From Nematostella vectensis (lineage: Eukaryota; Cnidaria; Anthozoa; Actiniaria; Edwardsiidae), in NCBI RefSeq assembly GCF_932526225.1, contig NC_064036.1, positions 7,881,519-7,945,518 on the forward strand: a stretch of DNA of 64,000 nucleotides. The letters run 5' to 3'. The position numbers and the translations under genes were made by a program. Below are positions 33,262-45,666 of this stretch, piece by piece; the stretch's first letter is position 1, and each line of letters opens with the position of its first letter. The notes below the pieces were generated by a model. It ran no database searches. It worked only from the letters and a program-made list of their open reading frames with translations, and was not told the origin of the DNA.

Positions 33262-36200
33262 CTATAGGATGCCTTTGACTGACTTGTTCGATTTCGCGGC
33301 AGCCTTCATTGTCATGGTGGCGCTAATCAGATGTTTGGAGGCGGCTAGCAGGCGATACCGCTGGAGGAGATTGCGGGCTCGTATGTGTTCGTTGCGAATG
33401 TTCTCGGTGTGATTGGCGGGAAACCATCCCTGAACGCCGTCACACAATCTCTCGCCATGGTACCAGCCTGGGGGAGGCAAGCAAATGCATCAGGAGCCAT
33501 TGCACAGGGACCCATCCCCTTGAGCGCGAGTAACTTGAGCGCCGCGGAAACAAGGCATATCAATCAATGGCAGTCTGGGGCGAGCGCGCGGGAAACCTGT
33601 GATGTTCTAAAAACGCAAGGGCCTGGGCGTATTTCAAAATGGTGCCCTGCAAAATCGTATTTAACACCAATTCCTGCAAGTTTACGTGGAAATCTTCGAC
33701 ATACACAGCGACAAAAAAAGCGAAACAATGATTAAAGCGGACTAAGGAATTGACCGAGCGAGTGAGCATGAAAAACGACAGTTTTCAAAACAAGATTAAT
33801 TGATATGGCGGTTCCCCATCTCTTCCCCCTAACTTCTAACACACGGAAAATTTCAGGAGGTTTCAGGCAGGTCTTAGCTTTCCCATTGATCCATTTTTTT
33901 CTTTTCGTAAAGATAACTTTTCCCAAATTAGATACGACCAGCGGTATGTTGACCGCGCAAACCACCAAGCAAATCACATGACATTCGTACGTCACTTACC
34001 ATCCGGGAGCTTTCTAAGTACGTTGATGACGTCACCCTCGTGCAAGGCCAGTTCGTCGGGCTGCTGTGGTGTGTAGTTGTGAATGGCCTGCACTTGTGGG
34101 CAATCTGTAGAAAACCAAGCAGAGATAAACACTATGTATATACGGGGTATTGGGATAAAGAAGGCCAATCTGCGCCATTTTATACTTCCGCTCAATGTGG
34201 AGTCACTCAAAGAATCAATTTCCATCGGCTAATTCATGTAACTGAGAAACTTCCAATAAAATATCATTGATAAAGTATCAGTTTTCAATCGTGGATTGTA
34301 ATTTAACTTGCAAATAAACCGTTGTATTCTCAGTTATAAACAATAACAAAGACGAGGGTGACCGACATTCTTTAAACAGCTGAGGTTGGTGTGCTTTCGG
34401 TAAACGTACACGAGCCTCGCGCATGCGTCGCGTGATTGAACCGCCGTATTTACCCCATGCTCCATAGACTCTCTCTCCCTCGTGTTCGGCTTTGGGTGGA
34501 CTAAACGCGTCGAGCCATCGAGTTTTATCCGTCCTGTCACAGATGAAATTTGACAACATTAGTTAAACAGCAGTTGTACAGTGATTAGAATAATAAGGGG
34601 GGGGGATCTAGAAACTTGGTCAGAGATTAAGAACGCTATTTCTACTAGATTTCTGAATCGACCAGGGTTTCTAATGCTTAGTGATTGCATCGATCCATAA
34701 CGTGAGTCATTAGTCTCACCATACTCTAGGCCAAAACTCTGACAAATTTATGGCAGTGTTCCCTTCCTTTGTATTACCTCGTTCTCTATTACGCTTTAGT
34801 GGCCTCAATTGTTTTAGACATTGCTTGAGACTATAGGACGACCCTCTAGCTCTCTGACCGAATGACCGACTGGCTGAATAACTGAATCAATGATCAATAC
34901 TGACTGACTGATATTGGGTGACCGAACATCCGACAGACTGACTGAATGACCGACTGGCTGACTGAGTGACTGACTGACGGACTGTCTAACCGACTGGCTG
35001 AATGAACGTCTGTCTAACCGACTGGCTGAATGAAAGTCTGTCTAACTGACTGGCTGAATGAACGTCTGTCTAAACAATGAACGTCTGTCTAACCGACTGG
35101 CTGAATAATAGTTTGTCTAACCGACTGACAGAATGACCGACTGTCTAACCGACTGACAAACGATTAGACGGTTGATTAAATAACCGAAAAAACTGATCTT
35201 GATGCACTTACTCGCTTTCTGCACATATGAGGAAGTCCTTGGTTTTTCCGTTAGAGTTCTCCAGGAGAATGAGTGAAAGCAGGTATTTCATCTGGATGGA
35301 CGGCTCGTTAGCTACTTCCACCTTGGTCATATTTCGGTTTGCGTAGTCAAGAACGCGATATTTGATATCACTAGAGAAACATTAAATGTATTATAGTCCA
35401 AGAACTCCAAGAACCCCATACTTAATATCACTAAACAAACGGAGAAATCCATTGTTCGGAGTTCAAAGAACAATAACTTTTATCCCTAAGCCTAACCTTT
35501 TCTTTTTGCACATAAGTAGCAAATCGTTAAACAGGAACATGTAGACTGGCTTCGTCTTGATTTTCTTCCTCAAAGGGCTCTTAAACTCCTCGGTAACAAG
35601 TAGGACTTCACCTCGACGCAGTAGCCAGCGATTGGATGACACGAGTGCCACGGGCTGTAACAAAATGATGTTGTCATCATCATTGTAACCATCATCATCA
35701 TAATTATCATCATCTTAACCTTCACTATCATCATCACCACCATCATCACCATCACCATCACCATCGCCATCGTCGTCGTCGTCGTCGTCATCATCATCAT
35801 AACCATCATCATCATCTTTATCATTACCATAATCATCATCACTATCATCATCACCACCATCATCAACCTTACCATAATCATCATCATCATCAGCAGCAGC
35901 GGCAGCATCACTATCATCGTAATCATTACCACAGCAACCACTGTTACTATAGTCTTCCTCGCAGCCGTTCTGGACTCGCCACGCTAGTCGATGCTCCCTA
36001 CCCTGACAAGTCAAGAACGGCTGCCAGGGAGACTATTATCAGACTAAATCTAATCTTTGTAACATAAATAAAATAGTAATAATTCAAACAGCTACCATCC
36101 TAAACATTACAAAGAAAGCCAGGTTTAACAAATAAACATGGGGAACACATGATAATTTGATACCTTGACGGCGAATTCTATCAAGGGTTGAAGCGCAATC

Positions 36201-39200
36201 AGTTCTTCCATTCTCTCCATCTTGCGAGCACCCTCGTTGCAATCGTGTACCACCTTAAATGAGGATCACAAAGGCGTTGTCAAACAAAAATATTACAATA
36301 CTGGATTCATTTTCTATTTGGAGGTAACTAATTGACAGCTATCGAGTTGATGTCTATTCTGAGAAGGGCTATAACAATAGTTACCTTTTTGATAGCTTTC
36401 AAATTGATGTCTGTTCTGAGAAGGGCTATAACAATAGTAGATGATACCTTATTGATAGATTTCAACGCTTTGTCCGTTCTGACGAATTCGTCACTTCCTT
36501 CCTCACAGCGGTGGCATATTGCCTACAAAGGAGAAGATGTATAAGCAACAACCTAAAACGATACATACTAGTGTGATCCTGCCGATTGTGGTGTATTCCG
36601 TACTGTTGATAGGATATTACAGTTGCATGTGTTGAGGTGTTTGAGAATGTGCTAGGATGTCTGGTTTGATGTGTTTTGCTTTGTCAGTGTGTACTAGTTT
36701 ATGTTGCAAGCAGTTGATAATGTACGCTATAAGTGTTGAAGGCTGCTGTAAGGTGATGTTGGGTGCTACCTTAATGTGTTGGTTTATCAGTAAGGTGTGC
36801 GCTAGGAGAGTTGCACAGTGCTGTAAGGTTGGTGCTTGTTCGGTATACTCACATCGACAAGTAGTGGTAACCGGGTGATTCTCTGCATAGGAAGCACCAG
36901 GAATGATTGAAAAGATAAGCACTGTGCAGTGGAACACTGTTCGAGCCGTCTGACGGCCTCAACAAAGCGTGGGTTTTTCCTGAAAACGCGACAATATCTT
37001 ACTTCAACAACAACAACAAAGTACCCTCGGCGTGAAGGATTTAATGTCCTACCCTAGTTCTTTTAATATTCTGTCTTGGTAGACCTGATGAGAGCAGTAC
37101 TTGATGTAGATGTCAAAATACTGCGTAGCCTGAAAAAGGAACACATATTCAATTATCGAGATTATAATTATAACCATCATCGTGATCATCGTCAACCTCG
37201 GTTACATCACCATCGTCAGCAGCTACAATTCCATCATCATCGGCTGCAATTCCATCATCATCGGCTGCAATTCCATCATCATCGGCTACAATTCCATCAT
37301 CATCGGCTGCAATTACATCATCATCGGCTGCAATTCCACCATCATCAGCTACATCACCATCATCATCGGCTGCAATTCCACCATCATCAGCTACTTCACC
37401 ATCATGATCGACTGCAATTCAACCATCATCAGCTACATCACCATCATCATCGGCTGCATTTCCACCATCATCAGCTACATCACCATCATCATCGGCTGCA
37501 ATTCCACCATCATCAGCTACATCACCATCATCATCGGCTGCAATTCCACCATCATCAGCTACATCACCATCATCATCGGCTGCAATTCCACCATCATCAG
37601 CTACATCACCATCATGATCGGCTGCAATTCCACCATCATCAGCTACATCACCACCATGATCGACTGCAATTCCACCATCATCAGCTACATCACCATCATC
37701 ATCGGCTGCAATTCCACCATCATCAGCTACATCACCATCATCATCGGCTGCAATACCACCATCATCAGCTACATCACCATCATCATCGGCTGCAATTCCA
37801 CCATCATCAGCTACATCACCACCATGATCGACTGCAATTCAACCATCATCAGCTACATCACCATCATCATCAGCTGCAATTCCATCATCATCGGCTGCAT
37901 TTCCATCATCATCAACATTCCTATCACCATTACCGACACTATTATCACCACAAAAATCAACCATCAAATTCGCCATTGTCAGTGCCACCACTAAATGGGG
38001 CTAGCTAGGACTTCTTTGTCAGTTGAATACGAAATCCCTTTTATTTGTTAAAATCCAGCAAGACCAGCCCAAAAGCTACTTGGAAGTTCACATATAGACT
38101 TACATGTTCCTCAATGATGTCACTAATTGTTGATATGACGTATGACTTTCTTTGACGCTGGCGTAATGCAGTGAGAAATCTGGAAAAAGATGAAACGAAG
38201 TCTGCCTACTGGAGGAGAGAGCTCTTGTTAGATAATTACTTCTCTGTTGAACGAAAAATGTTAGAAACTAGCATCTACAATGCTAGTAGGGACCCTAGGA
38301 CATTTTTAATATATTTTTTACTCTTCCGCCAGCACAAGGTTGTTTGATATTTTATCTTCTAATCCCAAGAAAACTACCCTGCTATAAGAGCTTTTCTTTC
38401 TCTTTGTTTTAGCACTTTACTTGCCGGTTCCGGGTTTTCGTGTTGTTCGTTTGTATTTGTCAAAAGAAACAAAAACAACACGAGAAGCCGAAACCGCGAA
38501 TGCAAGTACAATACCGAAAAACGCTAGGGAAAGTTAGTAGGGTATGAGAAACCGAAATCTACCAAGACATACTTTTCGCTAGCTTCCAGAACGCCCTTGA
38601 CGTTGCCAAATAGCACTCTTTGCTGGCTTTTCTCTACTACCGACTGAGCGGTATCGGCCTGAAGTTCTGGTGAATCCATGAAGTGGGACCCCAGTATGTT
38701 GAGGCTCTTGAGGTAGGATGCCTCTGAAGTGATCACCTCAAACATTGCCTAATAGTAAACAAACCTGCAGTCAGCGGATGTAGATGCTAAACGTTTTAGG
38801 CTTAGGTTACTGTATTTGTGCAGTATAAGTGTCACTGAAGATCATATAGTTTTTTTTTCTTATTTTCACCTTTTTTTTTTTGCTTCGCCTAGACAAATAA
38901 CAACGCATTAGAACAAAGAGAAGAACATCACCGATTATTATTAATTGATCCGTGAAATCGTTAAAAAACGTTAGGGAAAATAAGAGTGCGGAAATCAATG
39001 ACATCGATTTTTTTTTATTTATAGAATTTTAACGGAAACTTAAAAAAAACGTTTTTATCCATGAGAGAAACGCCAAAAAGGCAAACTAACAAATGACGAG
39101 AGAGACGTGAGAACATAGAACAACCTTTAGCCTGAAATGCAGGCGTTTTACCCGGTGTTTTCATCACGAAAAAACAGCCTCAAGCGATTCATAGCCGCTA

Positions 39201-42200
39201 TTTTTTGTAGACCATTTTCTGAATACTACTACTGGGAAGCCATTCGGTGACCCTGACTGGGAGAGTCCGTGAGACGTGCCTGGTTTTTTTTGCGTTTAAA
39301 ATCGTAATAAACCGATAAAAATCGATCAATACTTTATCAATCGATAAAAATCGTTAACTTTTTTTAAAGTGCGGTCGATTTTTAACGATTTTAAAATGCA
39401 ATCTATAAAAATCAATCAGCTATCATCGCTTTTTATTGATTTATCGATATTGATTTTTATTGCTTTAACGATTGAGTAGACCGGGGGTGATCAGTGCGTT
39501 AAGCAGCTAATAAATGGTGTAGGGCGGTCATTTTACCTCTTGCCGTTTGCGTTCCGTCGGGTCGATAGTCTCCAACACTCCTGACTTCATAACCTATGGT
39601 TTGAAAACTTATTTGTAAGGAAAACTCAATTTTGCATACTAGTAAATGCAAGTAAGATAACGCTGTACACAGCATGACAATATACGGTAATAGATTGGTA
39701 TATCAAAATGTAAATTGTTAGCTTCCCACGAAGCCATTCTGTCACGCGAAGCACAAGCGATTAGTAGCTCAATGAAGGAACAAAAAGAATGTTTTATTTC
39801 TTTTATAAAATTATTTCTAATCCTACGCAAACGCAAAAGACAAAAAAAAAACTTCACAACAAACAGCGCGCGCTCATGGCGTCATTCTAGTGCACGTCAG
39901 CGCGACGAAAAACTGACTTCAAATTCTAAGCAATATTGTTTTCATAGTTTGGTGGTTCATCTATTTGGACTTATTTTGCAATTTCCAATTTGTCTAGGAC
40001 ACGTTTTTCTCGCTAAGAGTATTGCTTTTTTCTGTGGCAATCAATTTATTTTAAACATTTGTTTTTTCGCGCCATAAAAAAACTTACGCGCGCGCGCGCC
40101 TCTGAATTGGGGAGAACGCTGGGGAACCCCCGGTGAGTCCGCACATCACGCATAATTATTACGATGTGACGTCACGGACATGGTGCCTCGACCGTGCGCC
40201 CAGCCGTCAGTGGAGGAGCAGAGCGCGACGTAACAACGACTGGAAACCGAGCCTTCTGCATAGGGACTAGTTAGTATATTGCGGGCTCACCTCTGGTAAT
40301 TCGCACCAGAGCATGCGCATGTTCCTTAGTGTCCCTTGAGTCAGCTCCTCTAGTGACATGTCTGGGGCGTTTGTCGTCATGCCATCGCGACTTAGCGTTC
40401 TGTCTCTCTCTAGCGTACGCGCAGCATAAACTTGGTACAGTGGCTCTAGCACAGACCAATGAGCAATGCGATTATTAGTCTCCTGTACAGTTTTAGTCAA
40501 CCAGCATGTTAAATGACAAAAAGTACGCCAGATTAGAGGTAAGCAGAAATCATGTGTGTTGGAACCAAAGATAGTGTACCTACCTTCATAATCATCACCG
40601 CTATCATCGCTATCATCTGGCACGTAAAAAACAATCAAGATCACATGAAAAGCATGGATGTAACAACGTGCGGGCACGCCCCTTGGAGCGTCAATAACGT
40701 TGTTTTTTGGAGATTCGCTTAATCATAGACTTTTGCCCAATAATTTCTATGCCGACGCAGCCTGACAAATGCTGGCTAACGCTTAGATAGCAAGCACAAT
40801 CTCAAAAACATGATCGACTGCTGCATGTTAGCACTCACCTGAAGGGGTTTCAAAGCCTCTAGATGTTTCCTCGTGGTGTTCCGCGAAATCCTAGAACATG
40901 AATGAGAATGAGTCAATGCAAAAAAAATATGATGATGATGATGATAATAGAAACCTGATGAATGAATGGGTCTTGGGTCTAACGTTTGACCAACCACTGA
41001 TTGGGCGTCTCCCTCCCCCCCCCCCCCATTTTGTTGGACTAAACCCCATATAAAACTATTGAACCGGGGCATTATTGCTCTACAAACATACCGCATGATC
41101 CACGCTGCATGACTGCATCCCAATAATTGTTGATTATAAATACCCACAAGTGTATGATGAACTGCAGTTGGATAAAATGGCAACCCTGTTCGCATTACCT
41201 CGTGGCCCACTACCTCTAGATAGTCGTTCTCCTCAGCAGAATCCTGCGCAGGCTGTGTAATGTCATAACTCCCCCTGGTTTTCTTAGCAATACCAGCTAA
41301 TTCAGGGGGGTGGTGGTCCTCCTCCGGAGGCATCTCGTAGTCATGTTCTGAGTCGTATGAAGAGGAGGATGCACCTGAAAAGCAAGAGAGGTTAATGCCC
41401 TTTGCAAATGAATAAGTATTTTCTTTTAACGAACTAAGGCCTGTAAACAGGGGTGACCAGGCCACCATTTTTTTTTTAGTATTATCAAAAAATTGGTTTT
41501 TGACTCAAGCAAAGATGAGTGTGACTTCCTTTGTGGCTTCGAGTGGCCACAGTATGTATTTGGACTTTTAAAGAAAATCATTAAAAAATCCAACCCCTAC
41601 ACCTCCAAAATAGTCTTAGGCCTAAAACTTATGCAAAAATCTAACGTAGAAGTTTAAAAATTTTGTAAGCATCTTTGACTATTCTTTATATTAAAAGTCT
41701 GACTAACTGAACCGCCTCCCATGTCCTGTCTGAGCAGAGGTGCCATTTATCTGCTTACCATCGTCAACTTCATCACTACATCTGTTGCTGCCGATGTACT
41801 CTGCGGCATCTTGGTTGCCACCAGCCTTGTTGTTGTCTGCAGCAATATTTGAAGATAACACATTTAATAATTGAATTTAAATTGATTTCCATTGTCAACT
41901 TGATAAACAAACTCAAGAGTCATATGCATGTACGATACATGAACATGTGCTTGATTGTTTCTAAGCAAGAAAAGTTTATACCTATGTATATATACAAAAT
42001 CCCTTATATGTGATGCAATTGATATAAGTTGCAAAGAGGGGCTTAAAAGACAGTCCCATATAAATATGAGTATCATGTGTATATGCAGGACATGCACAAA
42101 AATGCATTTGGTTATTTTCAAGACAATGTCATTGCCTTTATTTAATATTATATTGCAGATGATTAAACTGGTGTTTTCTTACATACCAGCACTTCTTTCT

Positions 42201-45200
42201 CTGCCTTTTGCAGCAATCGACTCCACAAAGCCATTAACAGATTCCTCCGCTGGGACTTCATACATGGACTCTGTCTTGCTTTTTGGCTTATTTGTAGCTA
42301 AAGATTCCACAAATTCCGCCACAGATTCGTCAGCTGGTACCTCATAAGTCGCCTCCTGTGGTTTATTCTTCAGCTCCTCCATAAAGCCAGCCACAGCATT
42401 AGCACAGGGTTCTGTGTACAGGGTGGGGTCTTCCTGAGGCTTGGTGGGTGGTGGAGAAGGGGTGGGACCCGAGGAGGGGGCTAGAGGAGGAAGGAAGGCG
42501 TGCTCATAGGCGTACGAATACATTGCTTGCTCTAGAGAAGGAAAAAGAAAAAGAAAAATGGTGTTTTTTTTTTAAATATAAAAATAACAAAAATAAAGAA
42601 ACATTTTAAGTGCTGGTTTTTGCAGTGTTCCCTCTAAGGGAAGTATATCTATATTCATTAAGTACACTACATACCTTCGGCACTTCTGCGGAAATCCTCC
42701 GTAGAGTGTGACTTAGACATGACATTGACACCTTCATTGGAGCTGCTGCCATGAGCTGACCCTGACCTTGGAAGGCCTTTCTGAGGGACAGGCGGTGCTG
42801 GGAGGGATCCCCTTGAGATGCTCTCCTCTGCTTCTGTGGGGGGAGGGGGTGGGGGGCGACGGTTTCGAGTATCTGATTTGGTGGGTTCTCCTACGGTCAT
42901 GGAGGCAGGCAGCTGGCGTCTGGTCGCTATTCGTTTTTTCTCTGCAACAAAAACTCTGCATTCTTAAATAAAGCAAGTGAGCCATGCCTATACAGGATAT
43001 TATAGATATAGTTTAGTTTAACCACATTATCTCCCTTTAAATAGGTTAGAATTGAATCATAATTTAATGCTTAATATTTCTAGTATCATAGATATTTATC
43101 TTATTTATCTTTATGTCTTTACCCTTTAGCAGTATACAGCATAACAAATTAGGCATCTTTGTGGAGAATTTCACTTATAGGCCAATTCACTCCACAAAAA
43201 GAAGACTAATTTGACAATACTATATTACTTTGCGTGGATTACCAACAGGATCATCTATGGTAATGTGCAGCCATCCATCGTCCTCTTCCATTGAGTAACT
43301 AGGGTTACTCATCCCAGGGCAGGGAAATTCTAAAACTCCAATATTTATACTCTTTGATCGTGGTGAGGACAAGTTTGGTAAGCTGAATCGTTTTTCTGAG
43401 AAACACAAAGTGCAAGATTATTACAAATGATAACAAAAAACTATATTTAAAAGTAAAACTGATTCGCTGAAATTGTGTTAAGAGATTTAAGGGGATTAAA
43501 GGATAATAAAAGAGGGAAAAGAAGGGAATGTTGAGAAAAGAAAAACTGACCATATAGCTGTGTTAGATAAAGTGCTTGCCTTTGTATAGAGGCACAGTAT
43601 GTAGCATTAATAAAAAAGGCTGATTGTGCCTAAACAAACAGAAGATTTCTTTAACTATGCATATTACCGAAAATACGATGGTTAGTATTAGACTCAAACA
43701 AGACTCTTCTTGCCAGTACAGATGCCTTGGACTGTTTTGGGGTGTATGGTGGGGGTGGCACTGGCGGTTTCAACCTTTTTTTCTTCATAGTATCTGTAAT
43801 ATCTGTAATTAGTATGGGTTAAGTGAGAAATAATCACAAGAGATAATCACAAGTATTAGATTAGTAGTCAATAGGCATCATAAAGTGCAAGATCTTTAGC
43901 AAAAGGTGTCTTTCTTTGCAATTGTGTCCATTGAGGCTTCTCACAAAGGCCAAAAAAGATTTCACTTGGCATTAAACAAGATTTTAAGGGTTGACTAGCT
44001 TTAAGGTGAAATGGAGGAGAAACTTGGATTTCAGTGTCATTGAAGAGTGCCAACTTTTCTGTATATTGATAGGATTATCTTCCACAAGAAAAATAATTAA
44101 TAACACTAGTTACCAATAGCTGTTGATGAAGTTACTGTCCGGCATCTTAAATCCATAGAGGCTTGTTTGGGGATGATTATTTTAGGCTTAGCAGGCAAGT
44201 CTGGTTTCTTTTTCCCTTCTTGTAGAATGAAGAGTCAGTAACAAAAAAATACATTTAACATTTATTTTTATGTTATGTACTTAATAAGCAAAATAAAAAG
44301 GTATAAAGATATCATTTTTTAGCTAAGAATAAATTGTATTCATATAAAATAATATTGTAATTAAATAAACACAAAAGTTATAATTATATTGATTTAGAAA
44401 TTACCCAATTACCTTATAAATAAATTAAATGTTTAACAGTTTAATTTTATATTAGAATATTTTAATTCTAATGGTAAAAATCTAAATGTATATCATTATA
44501 AATACTGGACAACTCAGGCATTAAAGAATACAAAAATTTGGTTCTTGAAATCATTAATTGGATGGCAGTTTCATGTCACTCAAAAATGGCAGACCAAGCA
44601 GCGCTTCATGGGTAGTTGAAGGGACCGTTTAATGCCATAAGCTGTCCAGCAACATACAGATCAACAATGACTACTGCACTGTACCTCTCCTTTGTGATAC
44701 TGCACTATCCACCATGTCATCCCTTGCACTGTCTGACTTGACGCGTAAACGTGGTGATGGCCCTGGAGACTCTAGAGTACTTGTTGCATCACACGGTGAC
44801 TCATTACTAGCCTTTAAATCTTCAGAGTTATGAGGAGTATCTTGTTTCACAGTGTTTGGTAAAGCTGGTGGAGGTTTGGAAGGTAAGGGGGGTTTGGAAG
44901 ATGTTGATGGCTTTGTAAGTTGAGGTGGTGGTTTCTTTGGAGGAGGATGTTTTGGTTTAGCAGTAGGTATTGACTTTGAAGACATATTTATTTGTGGCTG
45001 CTGCCTGGAACATATCAAATAAAAATAGAGTTGTAATAATTGTGCAGAAGCTGAAAAAGGGTAATTTTTCAGCAACTAATGCATGGAGAATTTCTGTCGA
45101 GTGTTGGGTATCTTTCATTACTGGATAACAATAACTTTGTCTCTGCAACCTATGTATACTTACTTTATATCTAAACTCTCTTTAGTATCATTTTCATCAG

Positions 45201-45666
45201 GAATAACAGACTCAACATCATCATAAATATCATCAACATGATCTTCATTATCATTACAATCCACTGATTGTGAATGGTTTTCTTGCTCTCCTGGTTGACT
45301 TATAGGCCCAGAGCAAGGGAGGACTCCATTATTTGATTCATTTTGCACTTCAACATTGCTCGACAGCACTTCTTCTTGCTGCAAGTGCCTCGGCTTAACA
45401 GGGCGTGGTGGTGGCACCTCATTGACAGGGGGTGGTGCTGCTTCATTTCTCTTCGGACTTGTGGCATCCTCAGGTGCTTTCTTGGGTGCGGGTGGAGGAA
45501 CCCTTCTCACAGCAGGCTTAGGTTTGATTGGCGGCTTGGTACTAATGGTGGAAGATTTCGGCAGGATTAAAGGCTTGGCTGGAGGGCGTGGCTTAGGGCG
45601 AGGGGTAGGAAGCGTGATCGACTTAACCCCTCCATCAGAACTAGCTCCATCTGTGCTGTCACACAT
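33262..45666 (-). CDS. Ephexin-family RhoGEF (DH-PH-SH3), ~24 coding exons, ~1250 aa
   Basis: Guanine-nucleotide exchange factor for Rho GTPases. Exons (minus): 45164-45666, 44685-45004, 44114-44218, 43668-43793, 43229-43395, 42675-42939, 42187-42531, 41759-41836, 41199-41374, 40839-40890, 40584-40616, 40291-40482, 39537-39593, 38573-38748, 38104-38179, 37053-37129, 36853-36979, 36448-36522, 36164-36253, 35497-35654, 35212-35370, 34454-34533, 34000-34104, 33262-33467. The first ~780 residues are disordered, proline-rich and dotted with Tyr motifs (YEVPAEES, YEVPADES, DYEMPP, DYLEVV). Then come LWCELPEV and ERKRQEAMFEVITSEASYL opening the DH domain (LPMQRITRLPLL, CNEGARKMER), PH (VALVSSNRWLLRRGE) and a C-terminal SH3 (QPDELALHEGDVINV, WYHGERLCDGVQGWFP). 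This order is that of ephexin, ARHGEF5, 16, 19 and 26. The junction 40584/40482 does not join in phase as drawn, so a small exon or shifted site is missing there. ATG 45666 is three bases into its exon; a 5' UTR exon ending near 46460 is likely. Confidence 0.9.
34160..34300. mobile_element. Dispersed repeat, family C, copy 2
   Basis: Contains aaggccaatctgcgccattt and caatttccatcggctaattc, matching 20560-20710 with mismatches. Located in the RhoGEF intron next to the first SH3 exon. Termini not defined. Confidence 0.6.
34865..35190 (+). repeat. ~28-bp degenerate minisatellite in the RhoGEF intron between the second PH exon and the next
   Basis: Variants of ctgtctaaccgactggctga + atgaacgt merge into gactgactgactga runs. 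About 10 recognisable copies. No similarity to the adjacent exon boundaries. Confidence 0.9.
35690..35935 (+). repeat. CAT/CGT triplet repeat in a RhoGEF intron
   Basis: Imperfect atcatc/accatc/gtcgtc triplets. The minus strand reads as poly-Asp or poly-Met frames, which are artefacts. Confidence 0.9.
36321..36490 (-). repeat. Diverged tandem copies of the RhoGEF exon 18 end plus donor
   Basis: On the minus strand, exon 18 ends with cagaacggacaaagcgttga, aatctatcaataag / gtatca. Two downstream copies about 57 bp apart read cagaacagacatcaatttga, aagctatcaaaaag / gtaact (36380-36419) and cagaatagacatcaactcga, tagctgtcaattag / ttacct (36324-36363). The first copy retains a plausible donor; the second has lost its GT. 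They are separated by an identical 17-bp string (gaagggctataacaata on plus). The duplication occupies most of this 194-bp intron. Confidence 0.85.
37205..37915 (+). repeat. 42-bp minisatellite in RhoGEF intron 15
   Basis: About 14 copies of ctacatcaccatcatcatcg + gctgcaattccaccatcatcag, preceded by shorter half-units (ccatcatcatcggctgcaat). The unit is a multiple of three, so 310- and 270-codon plus-strand frames of His/Gln or Ile/Ser peptides stay open. Being inside an intron of a well-supported minus-strand gene, I treat them as repeat artefacts. Confidence 0.93.
38405..38512. mobile_element. Hairpin element in a RhoGEF intron
   Basis: The left arm (acttgccggttccgggtttt, cgtgttgtt) is approximately the reverse complement of the right arm (aacaacacgagaagccgaaa, ccgcgaatgcaagt). 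About 105 bp in total, consistent with a short MITE or foldback element. No coding capacity. Confidence 0.7.
39275..39475. repeat. AT-rich cluster of ATCGATaaaaatcG-type motifs
   Basis: Variants of gataaaaatcg and its complement cgatttttatc occur about ten times in 200 bp on both strands, producing local foldback potential. Located in a RhoGEF intron; no function can be assigned. Confidence 0.6.

Noticed and set aside
37076..38008. Plus-strand 310-codon His/Gln-rich frame
   Set aside because: It lies over a 42-bp minisatellite in an intron of the minus-strand RhoGEF; composition is explained by the repeat.
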